Source of the DNA: Candidatus Kaiserbacteria bacterium
GTDB lineage: Bacteria; Patescibacteriota; Minisyncoccia; Phycocordibacterales; UBA12088
Direction of reading: 5' to 3'
Assembly: GCA_003561715.1 (NCBI GenBank)
Contig: PWVU01000101.1
Location: 1 to 16,145 of the forward strand
Length of the DNA stretch: 16,145 nucleotides
Part shown: positions 4,007-13,896 of the stretch, piece by piece
How positions within the stretch are numbered: position 1 is the stretch's first letter
Layout of the letters: each line of letters opens with the position of its first letter
Notes under the pieces: generated by a model
Databases searched by the model: none
What the model was told of the DNA's origin: nothing
What the model saw: the letters and a program-made list of their open reading frames with translations, nothing else
Program-made: the position numbers and the translations under genes

Positions 4007-6094
4007 ATGCACCGACTACGTCTTCGTAGAACCCTTGTGCTCGGGGGCCTCGCGGGAGTGATCGTTATACTGGTACTGCTGGTCGATCTGTCGAATCGCG
4101 CAAGCTACCTGTACGATCAGTATCGGGCGCTTCATTCTCCCACACTGGTTGATCGCCACGGAGCGATCATCTCGCAAGAGAGGAATGCACGGGGACACTA
4201 TCACACCCCCGTTGTCGACCTTCCCGAGCATTTTGAGAACGCCCTGCTTCAAAAAGAAGACCGCTGGTTTTACTACCATCCGGGCATTAACCCCGGGAGT
4301 ATCGTGCGCGCCCTCTTTGCGCGCAGTCGCGGAGAATCACGCGGTGGCGCAAGCACCATCACCCAGCAACTCGTCAAGCTGTTGTTGGCGCAAGAGACCG
4401 AACGAACAATCGGCAACAAATTGCGAGAACTGTATTACACGCTCGCTCTGGAGCTCACTACATCCAAACAAGATATCGCGCGGATGTATGCCAATACGGT
4501 CTATCTGGGTAATCAAACCCAAGGATTTGCGAGCGCAAGCGCACTCTATTTCGATAGCGAGATATCCAAACTCTCCGAAGCGCAATGGGCACGCCTTCTT
4601 GCAACCCTTGCACGACCGAGCGCGCGTAATCCCTGGACACGCACTAATGCGACTGTTGCCGAAGTGTTTGCGACACAGCTCGGACTTGCGTGGGATACTG
4701 AGCATACCATTCAATCCGAAGGCGGATTTGTCGATCTTGCGGCACACGAACTCTCCTCGATGGACATCAAGTGTACGGCACTGTGTCATACGACCATAGA
4801 CCTAGAGGTGACGCGCACCCTGCGCGCCATACTGGCACGCCATCTCGCAGAGCTTCGACCTGAAGGTGCAAACAGCGGCGCGATCGTCGTCTTGCGTGCT
4901 TCCGACGCTGAGATACTTTCAATCATTGGCTCTCCCGATCCGTATGCGCGGCACGAGGGAGCGAGTATCAACATGGCGCTCGAGCCACGTCCTGTCGGCT
5001 CAACGATCAAGCCATTGCTCTATCTCAAAGGATTCCAAGCGGGTCTGCGTCCGTACACGCTTGTCGATGATGCGGAGTATGTCTTTCCGATCGCAACCGG
5101 ATACTCGCTCTACCCTCGAAATTTTGACGGTCGCTACCGTGGCGAGGTGACCCTGCACTATGCGCTCGCCAACAGCCTCAACGTGCCAAGTGTGAAAGTA
5201 CTAGAGTATATCGGTCTTGATGCATTTTATCGTTTTTTGGAAGACGATCTTTCGTTCAGTCCCGTACAACCGCTTGAGACGTATCAGTACGGGATTGCGC
5301 TTGGAGGACTTGAGATGGACTTACTAACGCTCACACACTATCTCAGTGTTATTCCCGCGCACGGCGTTCTCAATCCACTCTCGATACAACCCGGGCTTCC
5401 CTATCATTCGCCACATGCATCAGTTGAAACGACGCGAACCATCGCCGAACAAGAGGAGACCGAGCTGGTTGCCGCGATCATGAGCGACCGCGTTACCGCG
5501 GTAGATCAATTTGGTCTCTCAGGCAACCTTCAGTTGTCTCGGCAAAACTATGGAGTAAAAACAGGTACCTCGCGCGACTATCACGACAGCTGGGTTGTGG
5601 GTTTTACTCCCGATCTTGTTGTGGGCGTATGGCTTGGCAATACCACCAACACTCCGCTTGCGCGCCTTACCGGCCAATCGGGTGCCGGGCGCATATGGCG
5701 CGATGTCATGGAGTACCTCTTCACAACCCCCCACTACACCACCACACCGCTTTCCACAAAACGTATTGAAACATTCGCGCTGGGGAATTCACAAGAATTC
5801 GGACTTCCCGGCGACGACCGCTCTCATACCCGCGCGTTGTTGCACGATTCGCGTCTCATCCGCATGCCGCATGATGGTGATCAATTCCTTTACACACCCG
5901 ACAGTCGAGTGCCATTGCGCGCCTCTCATGAGGTGGATTGGTTCATCAATGACGTATTTTACACAAACGGTATGGAGACCGGCTTTCGACCGCCCGCACC
6001 CGGTACTTACCGCATCTCCGCACGCGATGGCACCGATGAAGAAACCATCACCATACGATTCAACGAAACGACGGAACCTCTGCCGCACCATTGA
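4007..6094 (+). CDS. pbpC: Penicillin-binding protein 1C, bifunctional transglycosylase/transpeptidase
   Basis: The 695-aa class A PBP has type 1C layout. A basic stretch and one membrane helix (residues 9-28) are followed by a GT51 glycosyltransferase domain (about 45-210) with the catalytic-Glu motif KEDRWFYYHPG (Glu84) and RGGASTITQQLVK (112-124). The transpeptidase domain (about 285-580) has SxxK (Ser332, Lys335), SLN (390-392) and KTGTS (518-522). A C-terminal beta domain (about 590-680) resembles BiPBP_C. All catalytic motifs are intact, so it should polymerise and cross-link peptidoglycan outside the membrane. I chose ATG 4007 because it gives the compact N-terminus MHRLRLRRT before the helix and has a -10 box 7 nt upstream. 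An in-frame ATG at 3977 would add 10 residues. Its stop codon abuts the macroglobulin stop on the opposite strand. Confidence 0.95.
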   Translation: MHRLRLRRTLVLGGLAGVIVILVLLVDLSNRASYLYDQYRALHSPTLVDRHGAIISQERNARGHYHTPVVDLPEHFENALLQKEDRWFYYHPGINPGSIVRALFARSRGESRGGASTITQQLVKLLLAQETERTIGNKLRELYYTLALELTTSKQDIARMYANTVYLGNQTQGFASASALYFDSEISKLSEAQWARLLATLARPSARNPWTRTNATVAEVFATQLGLAWDTEHTIQSEGGFVDLAAHELSSMDIKCTALCHTTIDLEVTRTLRAILARHLAELRPEGANSGAIVVLRASDAEILSIIGSPDPYARHEGASINMALEPRPVGSTIKPLLYLKGFQAGLRPYTLVDDAEYVFPIATGYSLYPRNFDGRYRGEVTLHYALANSLNVPSVKVLEYIGLDAFYRFLEDDLSFSPVQPLETYQYGIALGGLEMDLLTLTHYLSVIPAHGVLNPLSIQPGLPYHSPHASVETTRTIAEQEETELVAAIMSDRVTAVDQFGLSGNLQLSRQNYGVKTGTSRDYHDSWVVGFTPDLVVGVWLGNTTNTPLARLTGQSGAGRIWRDVMEYLFTTPHYTTTPLSTKRIETFALGNSQEFGLPGDDRSHTRALLHDSRLIRMPHDGDQFLYTPDSRVPLRASHEVDWFINDVFYTNGMETGFRPPAPGTYRISARDGTDEETITIRFNETTEPLPHH

Positions 6095-9000
6095 TCATTC
6101 GACGACCGTAACGAGATTTCCTTCGGTGCGTCCGAATATCTCAGGGAAGTACATTTGCGAGACGGTTGCGGGCAAGTGCTGGAACTCACCGGGCGTTGTG
6201 GCGCGCACATAGTATTCGTACACATATACCCCGGGACGCAATCGTTCCGTAAAGAGGAACAGGCGATCGTCACGTAGTTCTTCAAAATCAACCGGCAAGG
6301 TGCGGGTGTGTGCAGTGCGTGACGCAATACGCGTATCGTACACCTCAAGCCCACGCTCGGCGCGCGAGCTCAATCCGAGGAAGGTAGCGGCGGTATGCCC
6401 CACACGCGCAAATGGTCCAACGATCCGATTCGACATGCCTCCCACCCTGGTATCAGTACGCGGGTCACGCGAGACATGCGGATCGTCGCGCAAGGTCTGA
6501 TCTTCCGTTGCAAGCGAGAAATTGATCAACTCAAACCCGGCAGGGATGGCATCTTCTACCGACACGACCGCGTACTCATGCGGTACCGTGATGACCATAC
6601 GTCCTTTCAGCACCTCTCCCACCCGCGCCTCGGTGCGTGCCGTCGCGTGCGCAGTATCTTCACGCGCATAGTATGCACGCTGTACCGAGATGCCCTCATC
6701 GCGCGGTGGGAGCAGAGATACCGGCAAGAAATAGCGGAAGACCATATCGTAGTATAGATTGGTCTCCGGTCCCGAGCGACGCATGCGATCGATAGTGATG
6801 GTCTCGAGCGTATTGCGCGCAAACGTTTGTATGGGCAGGATCGTCGTACGCGCGCCAAAGAGACTGCCTGAAGTAAATGACTCTCGAGCAACTTCGGCAT
6901 CATTCAGCGAGATCACCAACTCAAAGTCCGCCTCAGCTTCTCTCTGCACTGCAACATAATCGGTAAGCGCCTCAACCACCGCAAGTGTATTATGCGTCGA
7001 ACCCCACGCACCGTCTTTTGACCGACTTTGCAGCAGCCAACGGATCAATGCATCAGTCATTGGGTGTTCCCGCTCGGTCCGCGCCAGCACCTGCAAAAAG
7101 AGCGCGGTGTTTTTGACAGGTGTTTCATACAATTGCTCTATACGCCCCTGGGAAGACGTCCTGATGGATGCGCCACGACCATCAAGCACAAGACGATTTT
7201 CCAACGCGCGGTATAGTGCATTGTGCTGATGCGCCGCCATGCCTCCCTGACGAGTCACCTGCGCAAGGTAGGCAAGCGTTATGGGTGACGCATATTCGGC
7301 AAGCCACCCCGTGTCAGTAGCAAGCAGATCTATGTTCGCTTCGATAGTGTCACGATTCGGGACCCTTGTGCTGTCGGCACGCTGAAGCACATAGACAGCA
7401 TAGGCAAACGTTGCGCGATTGCGATGCTCATTCCACGACCTATCGGTAGCTCCGGCTCGTATTGAAGGAAGCGTCTGCCGTACAAACTGGATTGCTCTCT
7501 CCAGCACATCCTCATTCACGGTGTATCCCGCTTCGCGCAATCGCAAGAGCGTTTCGAGTATGTATATGGTAAGCTCACGATCTGACCTCAGTTGCGGATA
7601 ATACGCGAATCCGCCCCCGGCGACTTGATTTTCATAGAGTCGCGCCAGCCCCCTGCGTACCGCCTCATCCGGGTGATAGTATGCGCCTTCGAAATATACC
7701 TCCGGTAGCTCATCGGACATCTCTTGTGCAAAGAGCGCCTGCGCCCGACGCGCAACCGCGATACCCCCGAGTTTACTTGCCAATTGTTCACTGCATCCGT
7801 ACGGATATTCACGGAGATAGCTGAGCGCATCGGCGGTAAAGAGGGCGAGCGTCGCATTGGTGGCTATGGTCACTTCACCTTTATCGTCGATCACCTCGTC
7901 CGGTACATAGACAAACTCGCGCGCGGTATCTTGCTTGGTCATATGTGCACTTGCCACTACCTCATAGGTATCGTTTGGCGTGATCGCTATGGTCTGCTCA
8001 ACCACATCGGCATAGCCATCAGTACGTACCGAGAACGTGAATGTGTGCGAGCCGCTGAGTACCGAAACGGGGGCGCGAGTCCTGAAGCGAATCACACGCT
8101 CTTCTCCCGCCCGCAGGCGAATGTCAGTGCGCGGTTCTTCAAGAAATACCAACGTCGGACTTGTCATCTCAATCGAAAACGTTTGAGTCGTATCGGTTTG
8201 ATTGAACACGGTCGCACCAATAGCCATCTCATCTCCCGGCACCACAAACCGCGGGCGCAACGGTACCGCCATGAGCTGTTTGCGTGCGACAAACTCTTTG
8301 TATGCGGCGCCCACACGAGTGTCTTTGGTCACGCCAACCGCTTCGATCTGCCACGTGGTGAGATTATCCGGCAGGGTGAATGATGCACGTGCGGCGCCAT
8401 CTTGGTTCGTTTCGATGTTTGCCTGCCAGAATGCCGTATCACGGAACACGCCGCGCTTGCGTGTTGCCAAATCATCGGGATCCGCACCATCGCCCCCTTT
8501 GGTACCATCGGGAATATCGCGCTCATGCAATAGGTGCCGAAGATTACTTGAAGTGACAACTGCATGCGGCAACCCGGGATAAAAATAGCGGAGTGGATTT
8601 TTCTTGGGATTACCGCGAAGCGCCAACACGCTCATATCAACGACCGCAAGCGATACTTCGGCGGGAATCGGTTCGCCCGCATTGGTATTGGTCGATACCG
8701 AAACGTGCACGTCTTCTCCCGGAAGATAGGTGTCTTTGTTGGTCGCAAGCTCAATAAGCAGCCGCTTCAGATTAGGACTGACCCTGAACTCAAGTTGTCC
8801 GTATTTCACTTCAGGATCGGGTGAGATGAGTAGTACGTTTACGAATACGTTCGGGCTGTAGTGCTCCTTGATCGGTATGGGGTGGTCGAACAGTCCTCCG
8901 GTCACATCGACGATTTGGTACTCATAGACCGACCCTCGCTCGATGGTAATAAGTGCTTTTGCACGAGGATAGGGCGACTGCACAAGTATCCGCGGCTCAT

Positions 9001-12000
9001 CTCCTATCTCCACGTCCGTCTGTTCGCTTTCCAACTCAAGAGAATGATTATTGGTCGGACGTACACTGACCGCACCATCACCAAACACAAAGATATTCCA
9101 CTTCGACGTAAGCACATTGCCCCGCGCATCGCTGGTGCGCCCGATCAACTCATACCGACCCGGTTCGGTGAACACATGCGAGAACGATCCATCACCATTT
9201 CGATCGGTGGCAAGGACCCGCTGAACTACCTCGGTCCGTGTTTCTTCGGAATGATAGTAGTATCCGCCATCGACCTCTCGTCGACGAAAGGTATTCCACT
9301 CAACTTTTTCCACCTTCAACTCGATATCGCGCTGAGCACGAGGAGCACCAAGGGTATCGACCGTTTTTGCGCGCAACGCAACGGTGCGGTCTATGCCGAC
9401 AAAACCGGGATCGGCTTTTACGCCGAGATAGAATTCGCCCTTATGTACCACAAACGAAACTCTGCCGGAAACCGATCGCCCCGATGCGTCTTGTATCGTG
9501 ACCGATCCGGAAAAGATCTTGCTCGACTCTTCATCGGGGTCGCCGTACAACTCGGCGAAATCCAGCAGGCGCTCGATCCGTGCCTTGCCGTTTGCATCCG
9601 TTCGCGTCGATCCGCGAAACAAGAACGCGTCATTGAATCCGCAGTGGTAGCAGTAGTACCAGCCTCTGCCAAATGAAAAGCGCTCATCCGTGTAGCGATC
9701 AAAGAAATAGTCTTGCGACGAAAACGCGTAGGTTACTTCCGCATCCGCAACCGGCACCCCAAAGTAGTATTCTGCATCAATGAGGATCTGCATGGTATCG
9801 CCCGCGATATACTCATCACTCTCACTGGCCACGTCGACTTTGAACGCCGCGGGCACATACTCTTCAACATCAAAAAAGGCACGCTGTCCAAAGACTTCGA
9901 TCCGATATCTGCCAAGGGGAGCGTCCCTCGGGAGCACCACATCAAATGCAAAGGTGCCGTACGCACTAAGCACAACATCGCGCTCGATCAGTTTTTCATT
10001 TCGACTTGAATACACAGTCGCTTGTGCCGTCAGACCCTCGACGATCACATGTCCGCCGTCATACCCGATCCTGTCGATGCCTTTTATGTATACCGTGTGT
10101 CCCGGTCGATAGATCGGTCGATCCGTGTATATGTACGTATGCTCATGATGGCGTGCGGCTTGGGCAAAATTGAGCCGATCACTCCATTGTGCAATGACCG
10201 CCCGCTCTCCCCCTACCTCGACAACCGCACCGAACGCACGCTCGGTGGTTGGTAGTTCAACCACCCCATCCCACCCGGTCACCCCGCGCTGCGCCACCGT
10301 AACCGGTCCGGAGGTTCGGTTGGGACGCGTGTACGTGGTCACGGTTGCGCCGGCAACCGGTGCCAGTGTCCGCATGCGCGTCACCCAGTAGAGATCATGC
10401 CGCGCTTCGAGTACCTCCTGAAGCGCCGGCGATGCATTCGGACGTCCGCCCTCATCACCATCCCGCATATTGAGTACCGACGGGAGATTGATGCGCTTTT
10501 CCGCGACCGACAGATCGGTCACACTTACAAATGTTTGGTCGTGGTAGCGCTCTGTCACACGCGTTCTCATCGCAGAATCCCAGCGCTCGCGCACCATAAG
10601 CGGATGGGTGAACGAGACGCTGTACTGTCCTTTGACATCGGGCACATACTCGGCAAGAGTTACCTGGAAGTAATTATTCACCCAATACCGCTTTGGAAGC
10701 TCGATGCGATCGGTGATATACGCCTCACAGGTATCGGGCGATGGCGCCTCCGACACTCTGGATGGCTCGACCGATCGCTCAAGAAAAGTGCGTGCATCCA
10801 TTTTGCAGATGACCATATCGAGGTACTCCATATTCTCTGCCGCATACGTGAGACGGGTACGATCAGGTGGCGTAACATTGTAGACGTTTTGCAAGTTATG
10901 AAAACGAACATACTCTTCTCTCGGTTTTTCGGACGTGAATGAAAGTGAGTGTGCGACTTGTTGCCCAAAGTGATCGGTAAGCGAGAGAGCAAGCGTATAC
11001 TGCTCCTCGGGATGTAGCCCGTATCGAATGGTGCTTCGGTAGGTACCGTAGTCGCATACCACGTCTCTATCTCCGACCCGATATGCATTCCCCCACGTAC
11101 TAAATGCCATATAGCGACTGGCGGATAATGCGTCACGATACGTCTCGCGGGAGTGCGCGGTAAGGGGAGCATTGGTGCACAGAACCAACTCAGTGAGGCT
11201 GCCTGTTTGCGTCCCCGGCACCGGTCTTGTCTTGAGTACCTGAAGCGCAGGGTATGTCGTAATGGTGCGTGACATCGGACGCGCATTCATCACCTGGCGC
11301 TCATGGTTGACCATACGCTCAAAAGAGATCGGGACGGTCTCCTGTTGTCCAAGCTGATCCGCATCAAACGTCAGCACCAGCGTATCCAATACCTGCTCTG
11401 TCCTACATACTCCCGGCTCCTCGTATATGACCTTTCCGGCTTCTGTGCGCGCACACGCTTCATCATACCGGACATCGACAAGCCCTTTTGCACGAATGAT
11501 CGAGCGTCTCAAATCAATATCCTCGACGAAGCGCACCACCAGCTCCCCGGTCGGATCAAACAGTGATGATTCGACCAGATTCGAACGATCCGAGCGAGCG
11601 CTGACCTCGACAATGCCATCCAATATGTGTACCGATTGCTGTGATCGAGGAGATGCACGCAACGCACCTTCAAGCGGCATTGCGTCAGCAACCGTCACGC
11701 GATACCGACGCTCAAAATCCCACAAGAGCGGACGATTATGTTCATCACGAGCTTGATAGAGCCATACCTGACTGACGTCTTCCAGCTCTTCCATGATGCG
11801 TGTTTCGGTATTGAACACCTGCCGCATGCCATAGACCGCTTCAAACGCAACGACCCTGCGGGAGGTACCTTCGACGCGCTCTACCGTTATGTGTCGTTGC
11901 GTAGCCGCAAGGTCGACGGGTTGATTGAATCGTATGACAATCGGCTGATTGTAGCGCACCTCCCCTTGTGTCACGCCTTCGATGCGCAGGGGACGCGTGT

Positions 12001-12787
12001 TGAATGTATGGGTCATGGGTGGCACCGGTACCCCTTCAACCGAGGTCATGCCGTCCCCCAGGGTGACGGTGTACGTCGATGCGCGTGCGAGCCGGGTATC
12101 AGGTACAAACTGAAGCGTGCGAGTGCTTTGCCACCTGAACCGACCTTCGGTTGGTGGTGAGATGGTTATGGGTATATCGATCTGCGCACGTTCTCCCAAG
12201 GTGGTAAGGGGGACCATGGGACGGTTGAATACCATCGTGATTGCGCTGTACTCATCGGCTTCAGTGTCACTTGCCGGAAAGACCGCTTCAAGAACGGGAT
12301 CCTCAACAGCCCTAAAATCAGCGAACAACTGCACATCGGGCGACTCAAGCGCTACCGCATAATACCGATCGACCTTGAGTGGCTCATGCGGCTGGTATAT
12401 AAGGGTCTGAGCGCGTTCACTCGCCACCCACACACCATCTATAGCGGGATCAAAAGTGACATGGGACGACGCGTCTTCAAGCACAACTCCGGTAGGAAGG
12501 GTGATCACGATCGGGGCGCTTTTGGAAATACGTTCCGGCACCAAGGAGTAAGTGCTTCCATACTGCCGCGCGGTCTCGGTCTGCAGGTCAAACAGCGCAC
12601 CAAACCCCAACATACCACCAAACACCACGAGAAGTACAAGCATTCCAATACCGACTCGCGTATACACGACAGAAGCGCATGCGCGAGCAACATGCAAGAC
12701 ACAATCTATACATGCATACCGCAGTCGTGATATGAATACGCAAGCCGATACTGATGAGCACCAGCGTCGCACCCCCATTCGTTTCAT
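6095..12787 (-). CDS. Membrane-anchored bacterial alpha-2-macroglobulin (MG/YfhM type) with thioester
   Basis: The 2230-aa protein is a giant protease-trap protein. A Cys-rich basic N-terminus (five Cys in residues 10-37) precedes one membrane helix (about 46-66). Ig-like N-terminal domains follow (about 90-620). The macroglobulin-type YTDRPIYRPGHTVYIKG is at 887-903 and AVVDMSVLAL at 1381-1390. A likely protease bait loop lies around 1395-1448, just before DTAFW, and the A2M core (LPDNLTTWQIEAVG) starts at about 1472. The thioester CSEQ is at 1665-1668 in an alpha-helical domain (to about 1945), with receptor-like C-terminal domains to 2230. In the family, cleavage of the bait activates the Cys-Gln thioester, which traps the protease covalently. 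E. coli YfhM is a lipoprotein; this one has no lipobox and is anchored by a helix, as expected without an outer membrane. A TGCTATACT box 6 nt before the ATG supports this start. Confidence 0.95.
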   Translation of the reverse strand: MKRMGVRRWCSSVSACVFISRLRYACIDCVLHVARACASVVYTRVGIGMLVLLVVFGGMLGFGALFDLQTETARQYGSTYSLVPERISKSAPIVITLPTGVVLEDASSHVTFDPAIDGVWVASERAQTLIYQPHEPLKVDRYYAVALESPDVQLFADFRAVEDPVLEAVFPASDTEADEYSAITMVFNRPMVPLTTLGERAQIDIPITISPPTEGRFRWQSTRTLQFVPDTRLARASTYTVTLGDGMTSVEGVPVPPMTHTFNTRPLRIEGVTQGEVRYNQPIVIRFNQPVDLAATQRHITVERVEGTSRRVVAFEAVYGMRQVFNTETRIMEELEDVSQVWLYQARDEHNRPLLWDFERRYRVTVADAMPLEGALRASPRSQQSVHILDGIVEVSARSDRSNLVESSLFDPTGELVVRFVEDIDLRRSIIRAKGLVDVRYDEACARTEAGKVIYEEPGVCRTEQVLDTLVLTFDADQLGQQETVPISFERMVNHERQVMNARPMSRTITTYPALQVLKTRPVPGTQTGSLTELVLCTNAPLTAHSRETYRDALSASRYMAFSTWGNAYRVGDRDVVCDYGTYRSTIRYGLHPEEQYTLALSLTDHFGQQVAHSLSFTSEKPREEYVRFHNLQNVYNVTPPDRTRLTYAAENMEYLDMVICKMDARTFLERSVEPSRVSEAPSPDTCEAYITDRIELPKRYWVNNYFQVTLAEYVPDVKGQYSVSFTHPLMVRERWDSAMRTRVTERYHDQTFVSVTDLSVAEKRINLPSVLNMRDGDEGGRPNASPALQEVLEARHDLYWVTRMRTLAPVAGATVTTYTRPNRTSGPVTVAQRGVTGWDGVVELPTTERAFGAVVEVGGERAVIAQWSDRLNFAQAARHHEHTYIYTDRPIYRPGHTVYIKGIDRIGYDGGHVIVEGLTAQATVYSSRNEKLIERDVVLSAYGTFAFDVVLPRDAPLGRYRIEVFGQRAFFDVEEYVPAAFKVDVASESDEYIAGDTMQILIDAEYYFGVPVADAEVTYAFSSQDYFFDRYTDERFSFGRGWYYCYHCGFNDAFLFRGSTRTDANGKARIERLLDFAELYGDPDEESSKIFSGSVTIQDASGRSVSGRVSFVVHKGEFYLGVKADPGFVGIDRTVALRAKTVDTLGAPRAQRDIELKVEKVEWNTFRRREVDGGYYYHSEETRTEVVQRVLATDRNGDGSFSHVFTEPGRYELIGRTSDARGNVLTSKWNIFVFGDGAVSVRPTNNHSLELESEQTDVEIGDEPRILVQSPYPRAKALITIERGSVYEYQIVDVTGGLFDHPIPIKEHYSPNVFVNVLLISPDPEVKYGQLEFRVSPNLKRLLIELATNKDTYLPGEDVHVSVSTNTNAGEPIPAEVSLAVVDMSVLALRGNPKKNPLRYFYPGLPHAVVTSSNLRHLLHERDIPDGTKGGDGADPDDLATRKRGVFRDTAFWQANIETNQDGAARASFTLPDNLTTWQIEAVGVTKDTRVGAAYKEFVARKQLMAVPLRPRFVVPGDEMAIGATVFNQTDTTQTFSIEMTSPTLVFLEEPRTDIRLRAGEERVIRFRTRAPVSVLSGSHTFTFSVRTDGYADVVEQTIAITPNDTYEVVASAHMTKQDTAREFVYVPDEVIDDKGEVTIATNATLALFTADALSYLREYPYGCSEQLASKLGGIAVARRAQALFAQEMSDELPEVYFEGAYYHPDEAVRRGLARLYENQVAGGGFAYYPQLRSDRELTIYILETLLRLREAGYTVNEDVLERAIQFVRQTLPSIRAGATDRSWNEHRNRATFAYAVYVLQRADSTRVPNRDTIEANIDLLATDTGWLAEYASPITLAYLAQVTRQGGMAAHQHNALYRALENRLVLDGRGASIRTSSQGRIEQLYETPVKNTALFLQVLARTEREHPMTDALIRWLLQSRSKDGAWGSTHNTLAVVEALTDYVAVQREAEADFELVISLNDAEVARESFTSGSLFGARTTILPIQTFARNTLETITIDRMRRSGPETNLYYDMVFRYFLPVSLLPPRDEGISVQRAYYAREDTAHATARTEARVGEVLKGRMVITVPHEYAVVSVEDAIPAGFELINFSLATEDQTLRDDPHVSRDPRTDTRVGGMSNRIVGPFARVGHTAATFLGLSSRAERGLEVYDTRIASRTAHTRTLPVDFEELRDDRLFLFTERLRPGVYVYEYYVRATTPGEFQHLPATVSQMYFPEIFGRTEGNLVTVVE

Positions 12788-12793
12788 GACATA

Positions 12794-12802
12794 AGTATAG
12801 CA
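12794..12802 (-). promoter_or_regulatory. Extended -10 promoter of the macroglobulin gene (leaderless)
   Basis: Minus strand TGCTATACT is a full extended -10 element (TGn plus TATACT). It ends 6 nt before the ATG at 12787, so transcription would start on the A of the start codon. No good -35 is visible, which extended -10 promoters do not strictly need. The gene can thus be expressed apart from mltG, which ends 60 bp upstream. Confidence 0.6.
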
Positions 12803-12847
12803 GTTGTGCTACCACTATCTGTGATTGTTATGCACATTGCATACCGG

Positions 12848-13813
12848 TCAATCAAGATGTCGACGACGGTTTACCACATGATCGACGTAGGTTTCCGCGT
12901 AATACATCACACCATCGCGTCCGGTGAGATAGAACAGGTACGTATGTTCGATGGGATCAAGTGCCGCTCGAATAGCAACAAGACCGGGATTATTGATCGG
13001 CCCCGGAGGAAGCCCCGCATATCGATAGGTGTTGTAGGGCGAATCGATCAAAAGATCCTCAAAACCGGGATGGAACGTGTCAGTCTCCAGTATATAGCCA
13101 AAGACGGCATCGACCTGCAGTGGCATATCTACGGCAAGACGATTATAGAGAACACCGGTGACCATACGCATCGTCTCAAATTGTCGCGCTTCTTTTTCCA
13201 GCAGGGATGCGATCGTCAGTATCTCGTGCAGGGTATAGGGGGAAGCGGCGATCTCATCGGCAACTTCTGCAATACGCTCATGAAAGCGATCCTCCATACT
13301 GCGCATCACCTCTTTGGCAGATGCTGACAGAAAAAAACGGTAGGTGTCAGGAAATAGGTACCCTTCCCGTGTTCGTGCGTGCTCCATAAACGCATCTTTT
13401 TCAAAACCATCAATTGCTCTGCTGAGTATCTCGGCAATCTGGTACGAGGCGGATCCCTCGGGTATGGTCACCGTCACTTCCTGCGAGGTCACAGTGCCTT
13501 GCGCGAGAGTATCAACCACACGCCAGGTGGATTGCGGATACGCAAATACGTATTCGCCCGCCTGAATATTGACGCGACGAATGCGGACCAGAAGCTCGAC
13601 TACGAGTGTCGAGCGGACTGTACCCGCCGACTGCAGTTGTTCCGCCACAGCCCGCACCGAGCTTCCTTGTTCGACCACGACCGTGGTATCGGGTTGAAAT
13701 GATTCAGGTGGTGTGTACAAAACGTAGACACCACCCATACTCATCGCGACAACCAACCCTAACGCGAAGATGCGAACAAACCCACGGGCACATACTTGTT
13801 GTATATCTGGCAT
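12848..13813 (-). CDS. mltG: Endolytic murein transglycosylase MltG (YceG family)
   Basis: The 321-aa protein is membrane-anchored by residues about 12-33. A LysM-like segment (about 43-90) is followed by the YceG catalytic domain. Family motifs are EGYLFPDTYRF (150-160), IASLLEKEA (201-209, with Glu206 aligning with the catalytic Glu of E. coli MltG), PLQVDAVFGY (231-240), SPYNTYRYAGLPPGPINNPG (258-277) and the C-terminal YYAETYVDHV. The enzyme cleaves nascent glycan strands at the outer face of the membrane and is thought to end their elongation. Length and both ends are normal. A TATACT box 8 nt before the ATG gives a near-leaderless start, with a weak AGG in between. It lies upstream of the macroglobulin gene and across it from PBP1C, its likely functional partner in wall growth. 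Confidence 0.95.
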   Translation of the reverse strand: MPDIQQVCARGFVRIFALGLVVAMSMGGVYVLYTPPESFQPDTTVVVEQGSSVRAVAEQLQSAGTVRSTLVVELLVRIRRVNIQAGEYVFAYPQSTWRVVDTLAQGTVTSQEVTVTIPEGSASYQIAEILSRAIDGFEKDAFMEHARTREGYLFPDTYRFFLSASAKEVMRSMEDRFHERIAEVADEIAASPYTLHEILTIASLLEKEARQFETMRMVTGVLYNRLAVDMPLQVDAVFGYILETDTFHPGFEDLLIDSPYNTYRYAGLPPGPINNPGLVAIRAALDPIEHTYLFYLTGRDGVMYYAETYVDHVVNRRRHLD

Positions 13814-13821
13814 ATACCTAC

Positions 13822-13827
13822 AGTATA
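13822..13827 (-). promoter_or_regulatory. -10 box of mltG (near-leaderless)
   Basis: Minus strand TATACT ends 8 nt before the mltG ATG. No convincing -35 was found; the upstream DNA is the terminator hairpin of the preceding gene. The spacing matches the other leaderless starts in this window. Confidence 0.45.
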
Positions 13828-13836
13828 CCCAGCAAA

Positions 13837-13865
13837 CAACACACCTGCATGGAGCAGATGTGTTG
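13837..13865 (-). terminator. Hairpin between the lamin-tail gene and mltG, likely terminator
   Basis: Two 12-nt arms (13837-13848 and 13854-13865) pair at 11 of 12 positions around a 5-nt loop. It is the strongest hairpin seen in an intergenic stretch of this window. On the minus strand it follows the lamin-tail gene's stop by about 31 bp, with an A-rich lead-in, and is followed by TTTG, a short T-tract. On the plus strand it is followed by a long T-rich run, but no plus gene ends here. It best fits a terminator for the acidic gene just ahead of the mltG promoter. Confidence 0.6.
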
Positions 13866-13896
13866 TGACCTCTTTTCTATTCTTTTTTCTTCGGTG

